A stretch of 64,000 bases of DNA from Chinchilla lanigera (lineage: Eukaryota; Chordata; Mammalia; Rodentia; Chinchillidae): contig NW_004955402.1 of the NCBI RefSeq assembly GCF_000276665.1, positions 8,840,537 through 8,904,536 of the forward strand, read 5' to 3'. The position numbers were made by a program, and so were the translations under genes. Below the pieces are notes generated by a model. That model was not told the origin of the DNA and searched no databases. It worked only from the letters and a program-made list of their open reading frames with translations. Positions 21,741-34,735 of the stretch are shown here, piece after piece (position 1 is the first letter of the stretch; each line of letters begins with the position of its first letter).

Positions 21741-22737
21741 AGTGTTAGTCAGAACTGAGGAGCCCCTTCCCTCCTTCTGTAATTACACTTTTGAGCTCAG
21801 GTCAGTGTTGCAGCTGAAAACTGACATGTCTAAAATTGGCTACTAGAAAAACCTCAGCTAGACAGAATTTAATGCCTGGAGCTGAAGGAAGTGAAGAGTT
21901 TATCCTTATAAAATAGAATATTAAGAATTACTAAAATCTGTCCTAAAATGGTCGTTTTCAGTGGAGACTTTCTGGCCATTCCCTGGAATACTTCATAAGT
22001 AAAATTAGGCCTTCAATGCCCGTGAAATAATGAATCTTTTCACACATTAATTTACACCAGCATCTGGCTGTGTTGCTGTCTCTAGATTCTAGTGTCCACA
22101 TTGTGCCTCACAGCACGGGGTTTCAACAGCCACCCTCGACAACTACGGAGGCCTTTTGTGTACCAAACACTGCCATAAGTGTTGGGATTGACAATTTAAC
22201 GAAGGAAATAGACAATAAGTAACAAGTAGACTAAACCCTTTCAGGTGGTGATTCATGCAATGAAAACTATGAGAAGCGAGTGAACAATTGATGGAATAGG
22301 AAGACAAGGTACTATAAATAGGGCGGTCAGGAGAGCCCTGTCTGAGCACAGATACTGATGCCAAGAACACAGGGACCCGTCCTTGCACAGATACGGGCAA
22401 CTGCGCCCTGAGCTGTTGAAAAGTCCTGACGTAGATCCAGCAAGGCATTTTTGAGGAACAGCAAATGGGCCACTGTGTCTGGGGCTCAGAGCCCAAGGTC
22501 AAAGTGAGGAGAGAGGACCTGACTTCAGGAAACTAACTTACCAACTCCAAGTAACACAACGCTGACATTTCCTGGTAGAAGGGACCCTCGGGAAGCATAT
22601 AATAGCTCACTCCCTGTCTAGGAAAGGAGGAAGCAAAACTGGAGCTTCAGGGACACTAGAAGTATAGAACGCCCTCCTATGCTATCCTAATATTATTTTT
22701 CTTCCTAAAGCAGAATCAATAAAATCTTTATTTCTAG
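21741..22737. other. Intergenic DNA, nothing recognised
   Basis: The minus-strand frame at 22,143-22,502 has no domain I recognise, no codon bias and no supporting structure. Confidence 0.4.
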
Positions 22738-22955
22738 AGCAGGGGCTCATAAAATATCAGGCAATACACATTTAAGGAGTTTAGATCTTAAAGTCTCTGT
22801 TGAAACTGTGAGACCCTCCCCTGACAGCACAAAGGCAGCCAAAGATACTTAGTTCATAAATGGATGAAGGTAGTGGGTTCAAATAAAACTTTATCTACAA
22901 AGAACAGGCAGTAGAACAAATGTGATCTATAGGCAACAGTTTGACACCACCTTCA
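22738..22955. mobile_element. MER5-type hAT-Charlie relic
   Basis: The internal block 'aggcagccaaagatactta' and then 'caaataaaactttatctaca' match the MER5 centre ('aagcagccatagacaata', 'ccaataaaactttattta'). Diverged termini are visible at about 22,740 and 22,950. Confidence 0.72.
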
Positions 22956-24044
22956 CCTTAAGAATCTAAAAAAATGACACATCCGTGCTGTTCTCTGTAC
23001 CAAAAATGTTATCGTTCTAATGTAGTGTCCATAAGAATATTTGAATAGATTATCTTTGCTTTACCCGTGCTAACTGGAAGAGAAACTTTTCTATGACAGA
23101 TATGAGTTCCAAACATTTAATACATGATTTGCACACCCTCAAATGACATGCAGTGTCCAAGAAAGGCCCACACTACAATTCCACAACCTCGCTTTCCCGT
23201 CATTCATAGAGGTTGCTCCTTGGTAATCTCACTCTTCCTTTCAAAACCCTCATTCCTTGGCAGTAGGTCATTAGTGCAGCTCGTGTGTCTGCCTGCACCC
23301 TGCGTGAGGCATTTAATGAAGCTACAGGACACTGAACAATTACCACTAGAATATACTTTTCCTAAACCTGTTATGCCAGTATCAACAATGTAATAGTAGG
23401 CTATTTTTATATATGCTAAATGTTGGGAGATATTAATAAAGTTACAGGGTTTAAATAAAGTATTGAATTCAGCAAAGACTATTTTCCACAGTGAAAGTTC
23501 ACAGGATGACATCTTACTTTTTAAAGTGATTATTACTGAGCTCTGAACACAGAAAAGTAGATTATTTCATAGATTATGATTAGGCTATAATAGATCCATT
23601 AATTGCATCAAAATGTCACTTTTATTTTTCCTCATTTTCATTTCCACATCTCCTCCCTCAGCTCAACCTTCATTTCTATATTCCTGGTCTGCAAAAGCCT
23701 CTTCTTTTCTCTGTAGGTCTCCTACAGCTGACTGCCTCAACTTACCTGTAATCCCTACCACAATCTCTATTTTCATCATGGCTCGGCCTATTTTCATCTT
23801 TCCTTACAAATTTTAAAGTAGCTCAGAAATCTTCCCCAGGAGTTACCTGTTTTTCAATGATTCTTTACCCTTCCCCCAGAAGCAGGAACCAAAATCTGCT
23901 CAGCAGAGCTAAATCTCTTCAAGCCAATCCTTGGTTCTACACAGCTACTCCACTACTTCTCACAGGCACAGCCCTTCCCCAGCGTGCCTGCTGCCAAGCC
24001 TTTGGTCACCCCAGGAAGTAATGCCTCACTCCCTTTGGTCTAAT
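22956..24044. other. Intergenic DNA, possible old L2 sequence in the last part
   Basis: No gene is supported. Some of 23,640-24,040 is pyrimidine-rich and L2-like, but too weak to define. Confidence 0.35.
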
Positions 24045-24049
24045 CCTAC

Positions 24050-24448
24050 TATAATAGTTGATACATTGTGTTAACTTGAGAAGTTCAGAAGTTTAAGGAA
24101 GCAACTCAGCAGGGGTGCAGGGTCCTCACTTTGTAAACATCCTGAGCCTGTGCAAGAGGAAGGCAGGAAGGCAGGAAGGCAGGGTGTGAGTGTTACAGCC
24201 GCCCTGCAGGGTCAGGTAGCCTGCTTACAATGTAAGGGAGGAAAAGAGGCTTGCCCTCCCCCATTTTGCTCTTATTACTTTTGCTGTCTTTTCTGCCCTG
24301 AAACGTTGCCCCTTTGCCATGTGCCACCCTGCCTTGGAGCCAGCTGATTATCGACTGAAACCTCCACAAACTGTGAGCTAAATCAACCTTTTCCCCTTTA
24401 ACTTTGGGTGTTGGGTATTTTGTCCCAGTAACAAAAGTAACCAGGACA
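24050..24448 (+). mobile_element. MaLR solo LTR, sense (copy 1 of a pair)
   Basis: A 399-bp LTR starting 'tataatagttgatacattgt' and ending 'aaaagtaaccaggaca'. It has an exact 5-bp target duplication cctac at 24,045-24,049 and 24,449-24,453. It is clearly the same subfamily as the LTR at 55,016-55,409: both contain 'ctttgtaaacatcctgagcc' and similar 3' ends. An AGGCAGGA tandem run lies at about 24,161-24,182. It is a solo LTR with no internal retroviral sequence. Confidence 0.92.
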
Positions 24449-24479
24449 CCTACATAATGTTGATATACACCTCTGCTTC

Positions 24480-24645
24480 AGGATTATCACCTTCCATTAC
24501 AATTCTGTGCTTATTCATCTGTCTTCTCCCAAATCAACTGTACATGCTTAATCGGTGTAATTACTTACAAATTTGTCTCTGTATTCTTATTGCCTGGTTG
24601 GTGCTAGGCACTCAGTATGTAATTTAATTAATTAATTGATCAGAA
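24480..24645 (+). mobile_element. L2 LINE 3' end relic
   Basis: The order 'attcatctgtcttctcccaa', 'gtctctgtattcttattgcc' and 'ggtgctaggcactcagtatg' matches the end of L2 ('gcctggcacatagtaggtgc'). A TTAA run follows near 24,620-24,640. Confidence 0.68.
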
Positions 24646-25357
24646 AGAGGAAAAACTCCACTTGTGTCAAGTTCAATTTCATTACCTTGAAGACAAATTG
24701 TTTCTCCTAATGCAGAGTGCTATTTCCAGAATTAAAATGCATTAAAAATATACCCCCCTAGACCAGATAGGCTAGCACAGCAGATCTGAAGAAAGGACCC
24801 AAGAATCAATCCCCTTGACGAGCATCTGAGGACTCCGTGACCAGAGTCTGAGGAACAGCACCCTCAAGCATTCTTGGTCCCGCTGAGCCGTCAGCCTAGC
24901 CTAACACTGCTGAGCCAGAAGCCTACCCCTCTGACAGGTGTAGAGGCACAGTGGTATTTAAATGGAGCTAACTCCCGGCTCAGACATACAAAATGGTAGT
25001 AAACTTCAACTCTGATTGTACTACTGAGCTATGTTTTTCAATAGCATTTATGTTTGCTGAAAACAGACTGGTTGAGTTATAGTCTGTGGAATACACAATT
25101 AATGAGAGAGAAAAGAGGCCAGTATTTGTGAAGAAATGTAAAACCACAAGAATAACCTTAGACTAATTGATTTTGAGACAGGATCTCAGAAATGCAGGCC
25201 ATATGAAAAACACAACTTACTGAAACCACCAACAGAAGCCAGGATCTACCAAAGGAAGTCAGTATCTTTTTATCTAGAATTAACTAAAGGACCAATTCAC
25301 TGAAAGAATCTATTGCAGAGTATGGCACTTAAATCAATCTATTCTATATTGAAAACT
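24646..25357. other. Intergenic DNA, nothing recognised
   Basis: No gene or named repeat was found. Confidence 0.4.
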
Positions 25358-25560
25358 GCTAAGACCAACATCTTAAATGTCCTCACTACAAAAAAGGATA
25401 GATATATCAGATGACAGATGTTAATTAGCTCAATTTAGTTGTTTTACAACATATATATCAAAACCATATATTGTATACCATAAATTGTATATATAATTAA
25501 ATGCCATAAGTGCATACTTATTTGTAAATTATACCTTACTAAAAATTCAGAAACGTAAGT
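25358..25560 (+). mobile_element. L1 3' end relic, sense
   Basis: The stretch 'gtcctcactacaaaaaagga', 'cagatgacagatgttaatta' and 'aattataccttactaaaaat' matches old L1 tails ('tctcaccacaaaaaagaaa', 'aattatatctcaataaa'). Confidence 0.62.
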
Positions 25561-26335
25561 GTCTACAGATTTAGCAAAAAATTACAAATTTTTAAAAAAA
25601 TACATCTTTTTCTGGAGAGGGAGAAAAATTGAAATTTCTAAGTAGAAAAAAAAAGTTTCTAAATCACATATTAGTGGATGACCCCAGTACTTCTTAAATA
25701 TCAAACCTAAGTTTTTACTGACTCAAAGGAAAATTTAAAAACTAAAGCCCTCAAGAGAAGCACTAATTCCTTCTTACCCTCAGTAGCACATCTAGCACAG
25801 AACAAAAGCCAAATCAAAAATGAAGTACCTTCTGTCCCCAGAAGAGTCCAGTCTCATAACCATGTCTATTATGCCTTCTTCACTACATATCTTAAGCCAC
25901 TTTAGGAACTGTTCTCCTGAGGATGATTGGCCTTAATTAGATCACCATTGCTCGGGGTTGAAGTTGCTGCGTAGCATTAAATGTTACAGATTTAATTAGA
26001 AGAATAAGAGCGAACATTCTAGTGCTGACCCCTTGAGCTATCTCTCCAGGAATCCCTGAAGAAGTCTTTCTCCCCGGGTGAGGTTTAGGTGGGAGGAGCC
26101 CTGCCTGACCCCCTCTGCAGGCTGACATCACAGATGAACTCTTGCCTCTTGCCTAAGACACAAAAATGATATCCAAAGTGAAAAACTGCCTGTGTCATAG
26201 GAAGTACTCACAAACCAATGGTCGTCCAGTCACAAAGAACTAGTTTATAGAAGAATCGTGTGGTTTGGGGGTAGATTTAAAAGGAACTAGATTTAATTAT
26301 TATCAAATTAGACCCTATCTTATTCCAAACATGAT
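25561..26335. other. Intergenic DNA, nothing recognised
   Basis: Two A-runs (near 25,596 and 25,646) are present. The minus-strand frame at 25,937-26,131 shows no domain. Confidence 0.4.
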
Positions 26336-26339
26336 TTAA

Positions 26340-26560
26340 AGCCAGGAATTGACATTTGGTAAGTGTTTGTGTGTCGTTCGCTGGGTTTGGTGTGCTTCAC
26401 ATTCTCTCACTTATCCTAACAACTTGTTACATTTTGTACAAACAATGGTGCCAGAGCTCCTGAGATCTCCTTAAATATTACATAACACAGTGTTGAGCCT
26501 GCAACTCACACCTGCCAGACTCGGTCTTTTACCCCAAAGTACACTGGGGTAAAAAGTTCA
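26340..26560 (-). mobile_element. Possible MIR relic, antisense
   Basis: The string 'cacttatcctaacaacttgt' and downstream 'agtgttgagcctgcaactca' loosely follow the antisense MIR order. Support is weak. Confidence 0.35.
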
Positions 26561-28235
26561 GAAACTTTAGTTCAGAAACTCCGCATGTGAAATACGGGGT
26601 AAATCTCTTTCTGCTGATCTGAAGCTGATTTAGATATCCACAACAGAAGACTGGTTAGTCACCAGGGAAAAAGCCTATTCTGATGAGGGTACAATCCCTC
26701 AAAGCATTTTGAACTTTTTTCTTGTACACAAATGCTTTCAGCAACAACGAATAAGCCACATATCCAAAAGTTTACAGTCAAAATTTTTCATTTTAATGCC
26801 ACACAACATAATTCAACTTGAACATATATTTTCCCCCAAAGAGTTGTCTCTAGATTACTTCTAGCTGTTCGACGTATTTAAAACAAAGTACCACAGACTA
26901 GGATGGTAATTTCACAAGCTCAGAAAATGATTCAAACAGTTTGAGCAGAATAAGTAATTAGCATTCTAATATGACTACCAGAAGGATGATACTTAATAGA
27001 AAGTAAAGCTTCTTGTGTATTTCAATTATTTTAGAAAATATATTACTTTTAATAATATTATTGCATTTCCTAATAAGTTAAACTCAAATACAAAAAATAT
27101 ACTCTCTCTACATCTTATGTCTGATGACCCAACTGCAATGATAACCACAGTGAGAGAGATTGTTCAACATAATGGCATCCACCTAGGTTTTGCCTTTAAA
27201 ATATTTACTTCTAAGCACATCGTGTCTGTCTTTTACTTAAAGCAAGTGCGGGTTCTCATAAGAACCAAGGAAGCATTTACACCATAATATTTGCAATTTT
27301 TGATTCTAATAACATAAGATTTTTTGCTGAAGTCACAGTAATAAAAACAAGAACCTGAGATACATATGGTGGTGCAGCTGGCCCCATAATCAACCATCCT
27401 CTTCTGATTCCTAAGAAACTCACTCATAATCGACACTAGTTTTTCTTTCTTCTCACCTCATCCACAGGGAGCTTCAAAATTATTCTCAGTGTAGCAATTC
27501 CAGCTCATGCTGTTGATACAGTTGGCGCTGAAGCAGTAGCTCCTTTTCTACCCCCAGGAGATGGTACATGGCCGTTATTTACAATGGAGAAGGAATGGAC
27601 ATCCGGCGGTAATTCAGTTTATCAGTTTACACTCCCTCTAATAACTACATGTGAACCAGTTCAGAGACACATTGTACCCTAAGAGTGAGGTGAGAGCACA
27701 GAAGAGCAGAGTGCTTATTAAATGGTTAGTATATTTAGTTATTAGAAAAACTTTTGGAGCTAGAGCTTATTTTTCTGCAATGTAGAGCACAGAAAAATAA
27801 GATACAAAGAAGCTATGTAACATATTAGATCACGGAGCTGATGACGTCAATACACTCATATAGTAACCTTTCTCAACTAGTCTGATTGTAATCTGCAAAT
27901 ATGAAAGTTATTAGCAGATGTATATTAATTTCATACCTACTCATCTTAGTGGACCTTTTAATTTTTCTCTCTTTACTTGTTTTGTTTTCTACACCTATAA
28001 TAATGAAAGCCAGAGATAGTGATGGTTTTGCCTTAGCCTTTTCAAATTTTATGCCTCTAATTTCTGTATTTTGTCTAGTCTGATCGGTTGTTCTTTCTGA
28101 ACATTGTAAAAATAATAGTGCTGACACTACTGCTTCTCCCACCAAGGTTCCTGCTAGAGTTGAGATTCAGCCAGACACCATTTTTTTTTTCATTTTTATC
28201 ATGTTAATAGTTTTTTAAAGTTTTATATCAAGAAT
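26561..28235. other. Mostly unique intergenic DNA
   Basis: Open frames at 27,015-27,287 (plus) and 27,873-28,145 (minus) have no recognised domain and low-complexity composition. I could not identify a pseudogene parent. No repeat body is recognised. Confidence 0.35.
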
Positions 28236-28239
28236 GTAT

Positions 28240-29500
28240 ACTCACTTCTTTGACAGCTGTATTCAGATAAAATTCACATACCGTTAACAATTCACCCACT
28301 TAATGTGTACCATTCAGTGATTTTCAGTAGATTCAGGGTTGTACAGCTATCATCACAACCTAATTTTAAAATGTTTACCATCCCCAGACAACATGTGGTC
28401 TTCTGTGACTGGATGACATTTAATTTTTGCATGGCTTTCTCAGAACATTTAGAAATGATCACAAGATTTGCCTTGGTTCACTTGCAAAGATGACTGATAG
28501 ATTTTCTAATATAGAATCATCCTTTGAATTCTTGAAATAAGCTCTTAACTATTAGATCATCCTTTGAATTCTTGAAATAAGCTCTTAACTATTAGATCAT
28601 CTAAGCTGCTCTTTTATTTCATATTTTTACATCAGTATTGTGTTGTACCTTGTCTTATATGCTGCATTTTGTTGGACTTGGTAACAATCTTGTCAGTATT
28701 CCAGAAAGAGTTTAGAAACTTCCCTTCTTCATTTGGACTCTGGAGCATTTTAAATGGCATTGGATTTATTCCCTATGAAACTGTCTGGACAATTGGATAA
28801 TTAGCTCTCTACCAACTTTACTTCCTCCAAGTTAATTAGCCTTTCACATTTTTCTCCCTCTTCTGGAATCTGTTATGACAGATTTTATTCTCCTAGAAAA
28901 CTGTCCACTTCAAAAAATTCCACATGTATTTACATGGGGTTTACAAAACCAGCTTCTTATTCATTTAACTTCTCTGAAAATGGAATTATTTCCTTTCACA
29001 TTTCTTAGTGTATTTGTGCTTTCTCTCCATTTTTGTTGACTGTCTAGTTAACATTTAACTCTTCTATTACTTATTTTTAAGATCTGTCTGTTGGATATAC
29101 AAATAGTTTCTCCATTTTTAAGTTTTCTAACATTGATTTCTATTTTTACCCTCATTCCTTATTTGTTTTCCTCTTGGTGATTTTCAGTCTCCTTTAGTTA
29201 CATGTTTAATTCACTTATGATCATGCATTCTTATTCATTAATGTAGCGCACAAAGCTACAATTCATCCTGATCCTTGTTTCACTGCAAACCTTATTTTTA
29301 TCATGCTGTGGTTTTATTATCAATATATTCTGCTGTGTCATGCTTATAAAGGGCTTAAGAGAACACTTCTAAGTATCTCTGTAGAGGGGATTTCTGATTC
29401 TCTGATTTTTTTAAGTTCTAATTTATTACATTTATGATACGAATTTGTCGGTGTTTTATTGTTATATGATACAGTCATTCCTTGTAACTATCACACTGGT
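28240..29500 (-). mobile_element. Old L1 fragments, antisense
   Basis: From 28,263 'gataaaattcacataccgtt' and 'caattcacccacttaatgtg', and later 'atgtggtcttctgtgactgg', match the reverse complement of an old L1 3' UTR. The stretch 28,600-29,400 is T-rich and resembles antisense ORF2. No frame survives, and the outer ends are uncertain. Confidence 0.6.
28516..28595. repeat. Perfect 40-bp tandem duplication
   Basis: The 40-bp unit starting 'atcatcctttgaattcttga' occurs at 28,516-28,555 and 28,556-28,595 with no difference, followed by a partial third start 'atcatc'. It sits in old antisense L1 sequence. Confidence 0.97.
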
Positions 29501-30055
29501 AATTGAAAAGGCACATTCCTCTGTTTAAGGTATAAAATTTAATACATATTGGATAAATCTGCATCAGAAATCTACTTTGTAGTCATATTTTTCATATCCT
29601 TATTTGACTTTTTGTTCCTTTAATTGCTACGGACAGAGAACGCTGAGTTATTGGTACCTTTGCTGTTTGCCATAAGTCATACGTAAGTCCAGTTCTGTTA
29701 CTCCTTCTGCTGTAATTTTCCTCTCATCACTTGGAAAACCAGAGTTCATCTTCTCAAAATTTCTTCCGTGAAGATTCATGAAAACAATACAGCCTCAATT
29801 CTTGTGTATTCAATATATTTATCTTGAATGACAGCTGGCCTGAATACAACACTTTCAAGTCTATTTCCTTTCGTCAAGGAGAGTCGAAATTGTCCCGCAT
29901 GTATCAAGTGCTGCTAGGCATCAATCTGATGACAGCGTGGGTTTTATTGTGTGGGATCCCAGATGATCGATTTCTTATCTTGCCTCATAACATTATGAAG
30001 AGATACCTCAGTTTTGCCTACTTCCTTCCCTGGCATAGACTAAACTGTCTTTTGT
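29501..30055. other. Intergenic DNA, possible further L1 relic
   Basis: T-rich sequence probably continuing the old antisense L1. The plus-strand frame at 29,824-30,057 shows no domain. Confidence 0.35.
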
Positions 30056-30059
30056 AGCC

Positions 30060-30350
30060 CATTGAACAGACTCAATGTATAATGGCTTAAACGAACAAAA
30101 ACTGATTTCTTGCTCAGGGAATAAATATCTCTAGTGAGGATTTGGGGGGCTTCTAAGTCACACTGTCATGCCGCTCTGTGTTCTCTGATCACAGTGATCG
30201 TCTCGGTCCATCAGAAGGATGATAGTCAGGGAGTACGTGGTACCATCTGAAGGAGGCACACATCACCTCTGTTCCCATCCTGTTGACTAGAATGCAGTCA
30301 CACGGCACAGAAGAGGTTGGAAAATGTGTTTGAGAGTCCAAGAAGCAAAG
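30060..30350. mobile_element. Old unnamed mammalian repeat
   Basis: It has the composition and motifs of a common old interspersed repeat: 'aaaactgatttcttgctcag', 'ggaggcacacatcacctctg', 'actagaatgcagtcacac' and 'gaggttggaaaatgtg'. A related copy appears at about 40,060-40,350. I cannot name the family. Confidence 0.4.
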
Positions 30351-31640
30351 GTTTTGCTGGACAGTAGTATACTTTCTGCCACAGTCTGCTCCTCTGGTTA
30401 CTCCCTGCCTCCTAACCACCCATGAAAAGTGCTCATCCTTCCTAAGGATGAAAACCCAGTATAATTCTGAAGTTGCATCTGATTCAAATTTATGACTTCT
30501 GTGGGATTTCTGTCCTTTATACCAAGTCCAATGATGGTCTCTTGAGGACTGACACTCTAGTAGATTAAAAATAATGTTGCTAACAGGTCCCATGTACACA
30601 AGTATATATCCAATAAACATTAGTAGAGTACAGACAAGATAGCCACAGTAAAACACCCATTCAGAATAGGAAACAAGAAACACAATAGTCATAGCAATGA
30701 CAGAATCCATCTGGGGAAGCCTTACAACTTCTTAACAAATTTGGAGGTTTCTCAATTACACCTTGGATCTTCTGTGGAAGAGGAATTTGCTGTTTTCTAT
30801 ATTCTTCTCTTCCTCCCACTGGAAGATTCTTTCATGCCCCTTCTCCATGGCCATGTCCAAAGTGAAGAAACATGACCTTGAAAGCCATAGAGTGAGGTGG
30901 CCCAGCCAGTAATACCTTCCTGATACACTTCTCCAAGCATAAATATCAGTCACATTGGATATGACAATAAGCTGGGGCCTTGAACGACTGCAGGGAAAGA
31001 TCTCCTCCTTTATAACTCTGCAACAGTCTAGACTATTGCAGTAGCAAGACATAAACTCTTTTGTGTTATAGTCATCTAGTTTTCACTAAGGAACATGGAA
31101 GAAAGAAACAGGAAAGGGATAATGCCATAACTCTAACTTAAAATACATGTGGTTTGTTTCACACCTGGAGATTGGGTGGCAAGGAAATGGACATCATGGG
31201 TTGGGAAGCTGGAGATGCAGCAGTGGCTGCCATTAAGTATGCTTACTGCCACACGGTCCTGCTCTAAGATGGCAGTGTGCTCTAGCTCCAGGCCCAGAAA
31301 TATGAAGAGTAGATTTGGTAGACAGACAGCAGCCCTTGTCATGCTGTTTTACACCCACTTTTTCAGAGTGGCGCACACTTTTAGGTCTTCTGTAATTCAC
31401 AAGGCAACATATGACACCATGTTTCCAATTGGATTGTTTTCCTGCTCACACTCTCCTTGGTTCTGCCATACCATAACCTAGGTTATTTGGTGAGCTCTTG
31501 TTTTTTAAATGAAGTAAGATTTAGCGGGACCTGCTACTTTAAAGAGCTCTTTAGAGGAAAGGGCCAGAACTCTTGGTGCTATACTGCACTTCCTGCACTA
31601 TACTTCCTACAATTAGGCCTTTTGCCACAATTCTTTCTTG
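30351..31640. other. Intergenic DNA; long minus-strand open frames without a domain
   Basis: A 173-codon minus-strand frame (30,189-30,710) and a 98-codon one (30,756-31,052) are the longest outside transposons. The former overlaps the repeat-like sequence at 30,060-30,350. Neither shows a recognised motif, splice pattern or homologue I can name, and I regard both as chance frames. Confidence 0.35.
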
Positions 31641-33815
31641 GTCACTCCTCTGCTGTTCTTTAAAGCCAAAAACCACATAAGCCACCACCTCAGACCCGTG
31701 CATGCTGGCACCCAATGCTGTGAACATAGGATTTCATTTCGCCATAAAAATTGACCACATCCTATTGAAGGAAAACACTTTGTATGCACTTTCTTAGACT
31801 GCAGCCATGGGTACGCTTTCACCAATGTCTCCAGCAAATATATTTTATTTCCAGTATTTCAGGCTGTCTTTTAACCTACTTTGCAATTCAAAATTTTATC
31901 TAAAATTCTAGTTTTCTAGAAGGTAGGCTGCTTCCTCCCTCATTCTCCTGGTAGCTTTCGCAGGCTTTTCAGAAGGTTAGGAGGGGAGTGTTGACTTCCC
32001 CCTCCATGGTTAAAGAGGCACTCTAATTAAAAGTTTCTACTGTCAAATGTCACTCTCCTGTGAGTTTTAACAGTTAGACATGAGAGTCATGCAAATAATT
32101 AAATATTTCTGAATACTGAATTATTTCTGTAATGTTACTTAAAACAATCTGCAGAATATTGTTAATTAGAACTCTACTGCAGAACTATTTTATGAAAATG
32201 TTTTTTCATAAAACTGCCTGACTTGCAAGTAATCGTTATTCCCAGGCTATGCGTATTTCTATAGCAACCCTGCTTAACATCGGGCAGGAAATCCCTAATC
32301 CCTACTTGATAAATATCTTTGACAACAGATTCTTCCTTTGCTTGTCTATACGTATGTACATATTAATATACATAATCACAACCTATTTTAGACTTCTCAT
32401 TTTAAAAACACCTTAGATCTTCTAATCTGCCCTTTCTTTTTTTGAAAGAAACCCCTGGAAGTGCATTTTGAGAAAATGACCACTTTTGTTCTCTTCAAAA
32501 CTTAATTATTGAGTAAAAATGGTGGAGTGAGGGCTGCAGTAGTTAAGGGTCCTCAGGGCTCAGGACAGCCCAGCCCTCAGGAAGGGCAGTGCTTCTGCTG
32601 GGCCCTGTGAGGATCCTCATCACCCAGGCAGAAGATTTTCCTGACCTTTAGGTGCTCCAAACAACTCTGAACTTGGGATTCAGGAAGTTCTTCTGTTTTG
32701 TGTTCTAGAGCGGTAGTTCTTTTAACTACCCGCTCTCCCCACCTTGAAATTCGGATGCTGTATCTTTCTACACATCACCTCCATGCTTCAGAATGAAAGA
32801 GATTACTTATCCAGGGAAACAAAAACGATTGATATGGACCTTCTGCCATGGTTTGCTCAACTATAAAGAAATTATTTTGCAAGCTGAAGGCATACGTGCT
32901 TACTTTTACACAGCTGCTTAGGTTGTAATATTCATGAATTCTTTCACTTGTGTTCCAAACAAGAGCATATAAATAGCAAGTATGGAGATTTCCAGGGGTT
33001 CTTAAAAATGTCTTCTGGTTTTTGCCACTATAGGAGAAGCACAGCTGAGGCTGCAGGAGTAACTTCCAAATAGTCATTCTGATTTAAAATGAAAGCAATG
33101 TTAAAATAATACATGTATCTCAAAATCCTAGCTCATCCTGACAGGTTTACTGGAGAAGAACAAAGATCCACTTTTGCAATGAAATCTTTGATAGTACAAA
33201 GAACTGTAAGGATATTAAGGTTGATTTCATATGTGAATAAACCATCAGTTTCTGTCCACATTTTTACACATGTAAACCCATATTTTTGGACAACAGAATT
33301 CTTTTTCTCCTAGAGAAGGAAGATGTTGGCTTCTTTTTTCAAAAGTTTTTGAAAATCTGATATTTAAAAAAAAATTTGCTTTCACTCTTCTAAGGAAGGA
33401 CCAGCATGCACAGCAGCTAATCCTGCAAATATGTTTTCACTTAGTTGGCAGAATGAAGACAACATCACAGCTTGAGTCAAGTGATGGGACCCTAGTCACT
33501 TCTCTAAAATGAGTAGCTGTAGTATTACCAATCCCTCATCCCCTGGGAGAGTCATATACAGCACATGAGACTCTGTTTCCATATGGTGAAGGCTGGAAGC
33601 AAAGTGCTATAAGTGATCCACTTCAGAAGATGGGATGGGCCTTGTGGCATAACCTACCCTCAACTCTGGACATGGAGGTGTAGAGATAAAATAAGAAAAG
33701 TTTCCCTATACCTTGCTTCTAAGAAAAACAGCAAAATGTCTTATGTAAAAGATAAAAAATAAAACTTAACTATTAGAATGATAGTATGATATTTGTCCTT
33801 TTAAGGATAACTCCA
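31641..33815. other. Largely unique intergenic DNA; candidate conserved noncoding part at 31,990-32,310
   Basis: No transposon body was recognised. The piece 31,990-32,310 contains an octamer ATGCAAAT (32,089-32,096) overlapping a TAATTA (32,096-32,101), further AATTA cores and an inverted pair TATGAAAA/TTTTCATA near 32,191-32,210. It has the look of a vertebrate developmental enhancer, but that is only inference. Confidence 0.35.
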
Positions 33816-34309
33816 CTGCTAGCCATTTTCCTACAAATGACATTTTCCATTCTTTATGCCTGAATAATATTCCATTGTGTTTATATACTAAATTTCATCA
33901 GTTGACAGCCATCTAGGCTATTTCCATAGCTTACTTATTGTGAACTGTGCCACAATAAATATGGATATGCAGTATCCCTAGGGTACTGACTTCAATTCTT
34001 TCAGGAAGAATTCAAGGAGTGTTATACCAAATCAAATGATGGCTCTAATTTTAGTTTTCTGAGGAAACTCCATACAGATTTCTATAGTGGTTGTGCCAAT
34101 TTATATTCTTAACAACAATGGATATTTTCTCCCCATACATTCTCACAAGCAATTTTTTTTAATCCTTGCTGCCTGGGGTTAGACAGAATCTCACAGTAGT
34201 TTTCATTTGCATTTCCTGAATGGTTAAAGATGATAGACTTCTTTTCACGTGACTGTTAACCATTTGTACTTTTTTAAAGAAGTGTTCATTTGTTCATTGT
34301 TTTCATTAC

Positions 34310-34735
34310 TGTACTTCCTCATGGTTGAGACAAAATGCCTGATATCCACAAGTAAAAAGTGGAAAGGTTTATGCTAGCTCACAGTTTGTAAAGGTTTCAA
34401 TCCATAGTCAGCTGGCTCCAAGGCAGGGTGGCATGGCAGAGGAGAAACAGTCCTTGGAAGGGCAGGCAGGAAGCAGCAAGCCTGTCTTCCCTCTCTCCCT
34501 TTACATTCTATCCAGGCTACAAAAACACTGGTTGGCACTGCCCACACCCAGAGCAAGGTCTCTGTTTTTAATAAATCTATTCAGGTACACCCAAAAACAT
34601 GCCAGTCCAATCAGTGGATTCACCCAATTCTCCACCCATAATCCAGGATCACACACCCTAGATCCAGCCACCTCCCAAAAGCCCCGCCTGTGAGTGCATG
34701 AGGGTTTGAGGGACATGTAGATTTAAGCCATAGTA
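34310..34735 (-). mobile_element. MaLR LTR inserted in L1, antisense
   Basis: It begins 'tgtacttcctcatggttgag' with 'acaaaatgcctgatatcc' and 'aaaggtttatgctagctcac', and closes with 'gatttaagccatagta'. This is the antisense layout of MaLR LTRs. It splits the old antisense L1. I could not confirm a 5-bp duplication. Confidence 0.75.

Noticed and set aside
30189..30710. 173-codon open frame on the minus strand as a possible gene
   Set aside because: No domain, no plausible start context, and part of it crosses old repeat-like sequence (30,060-30,350). Frames this long occur by chance in 64 kb.
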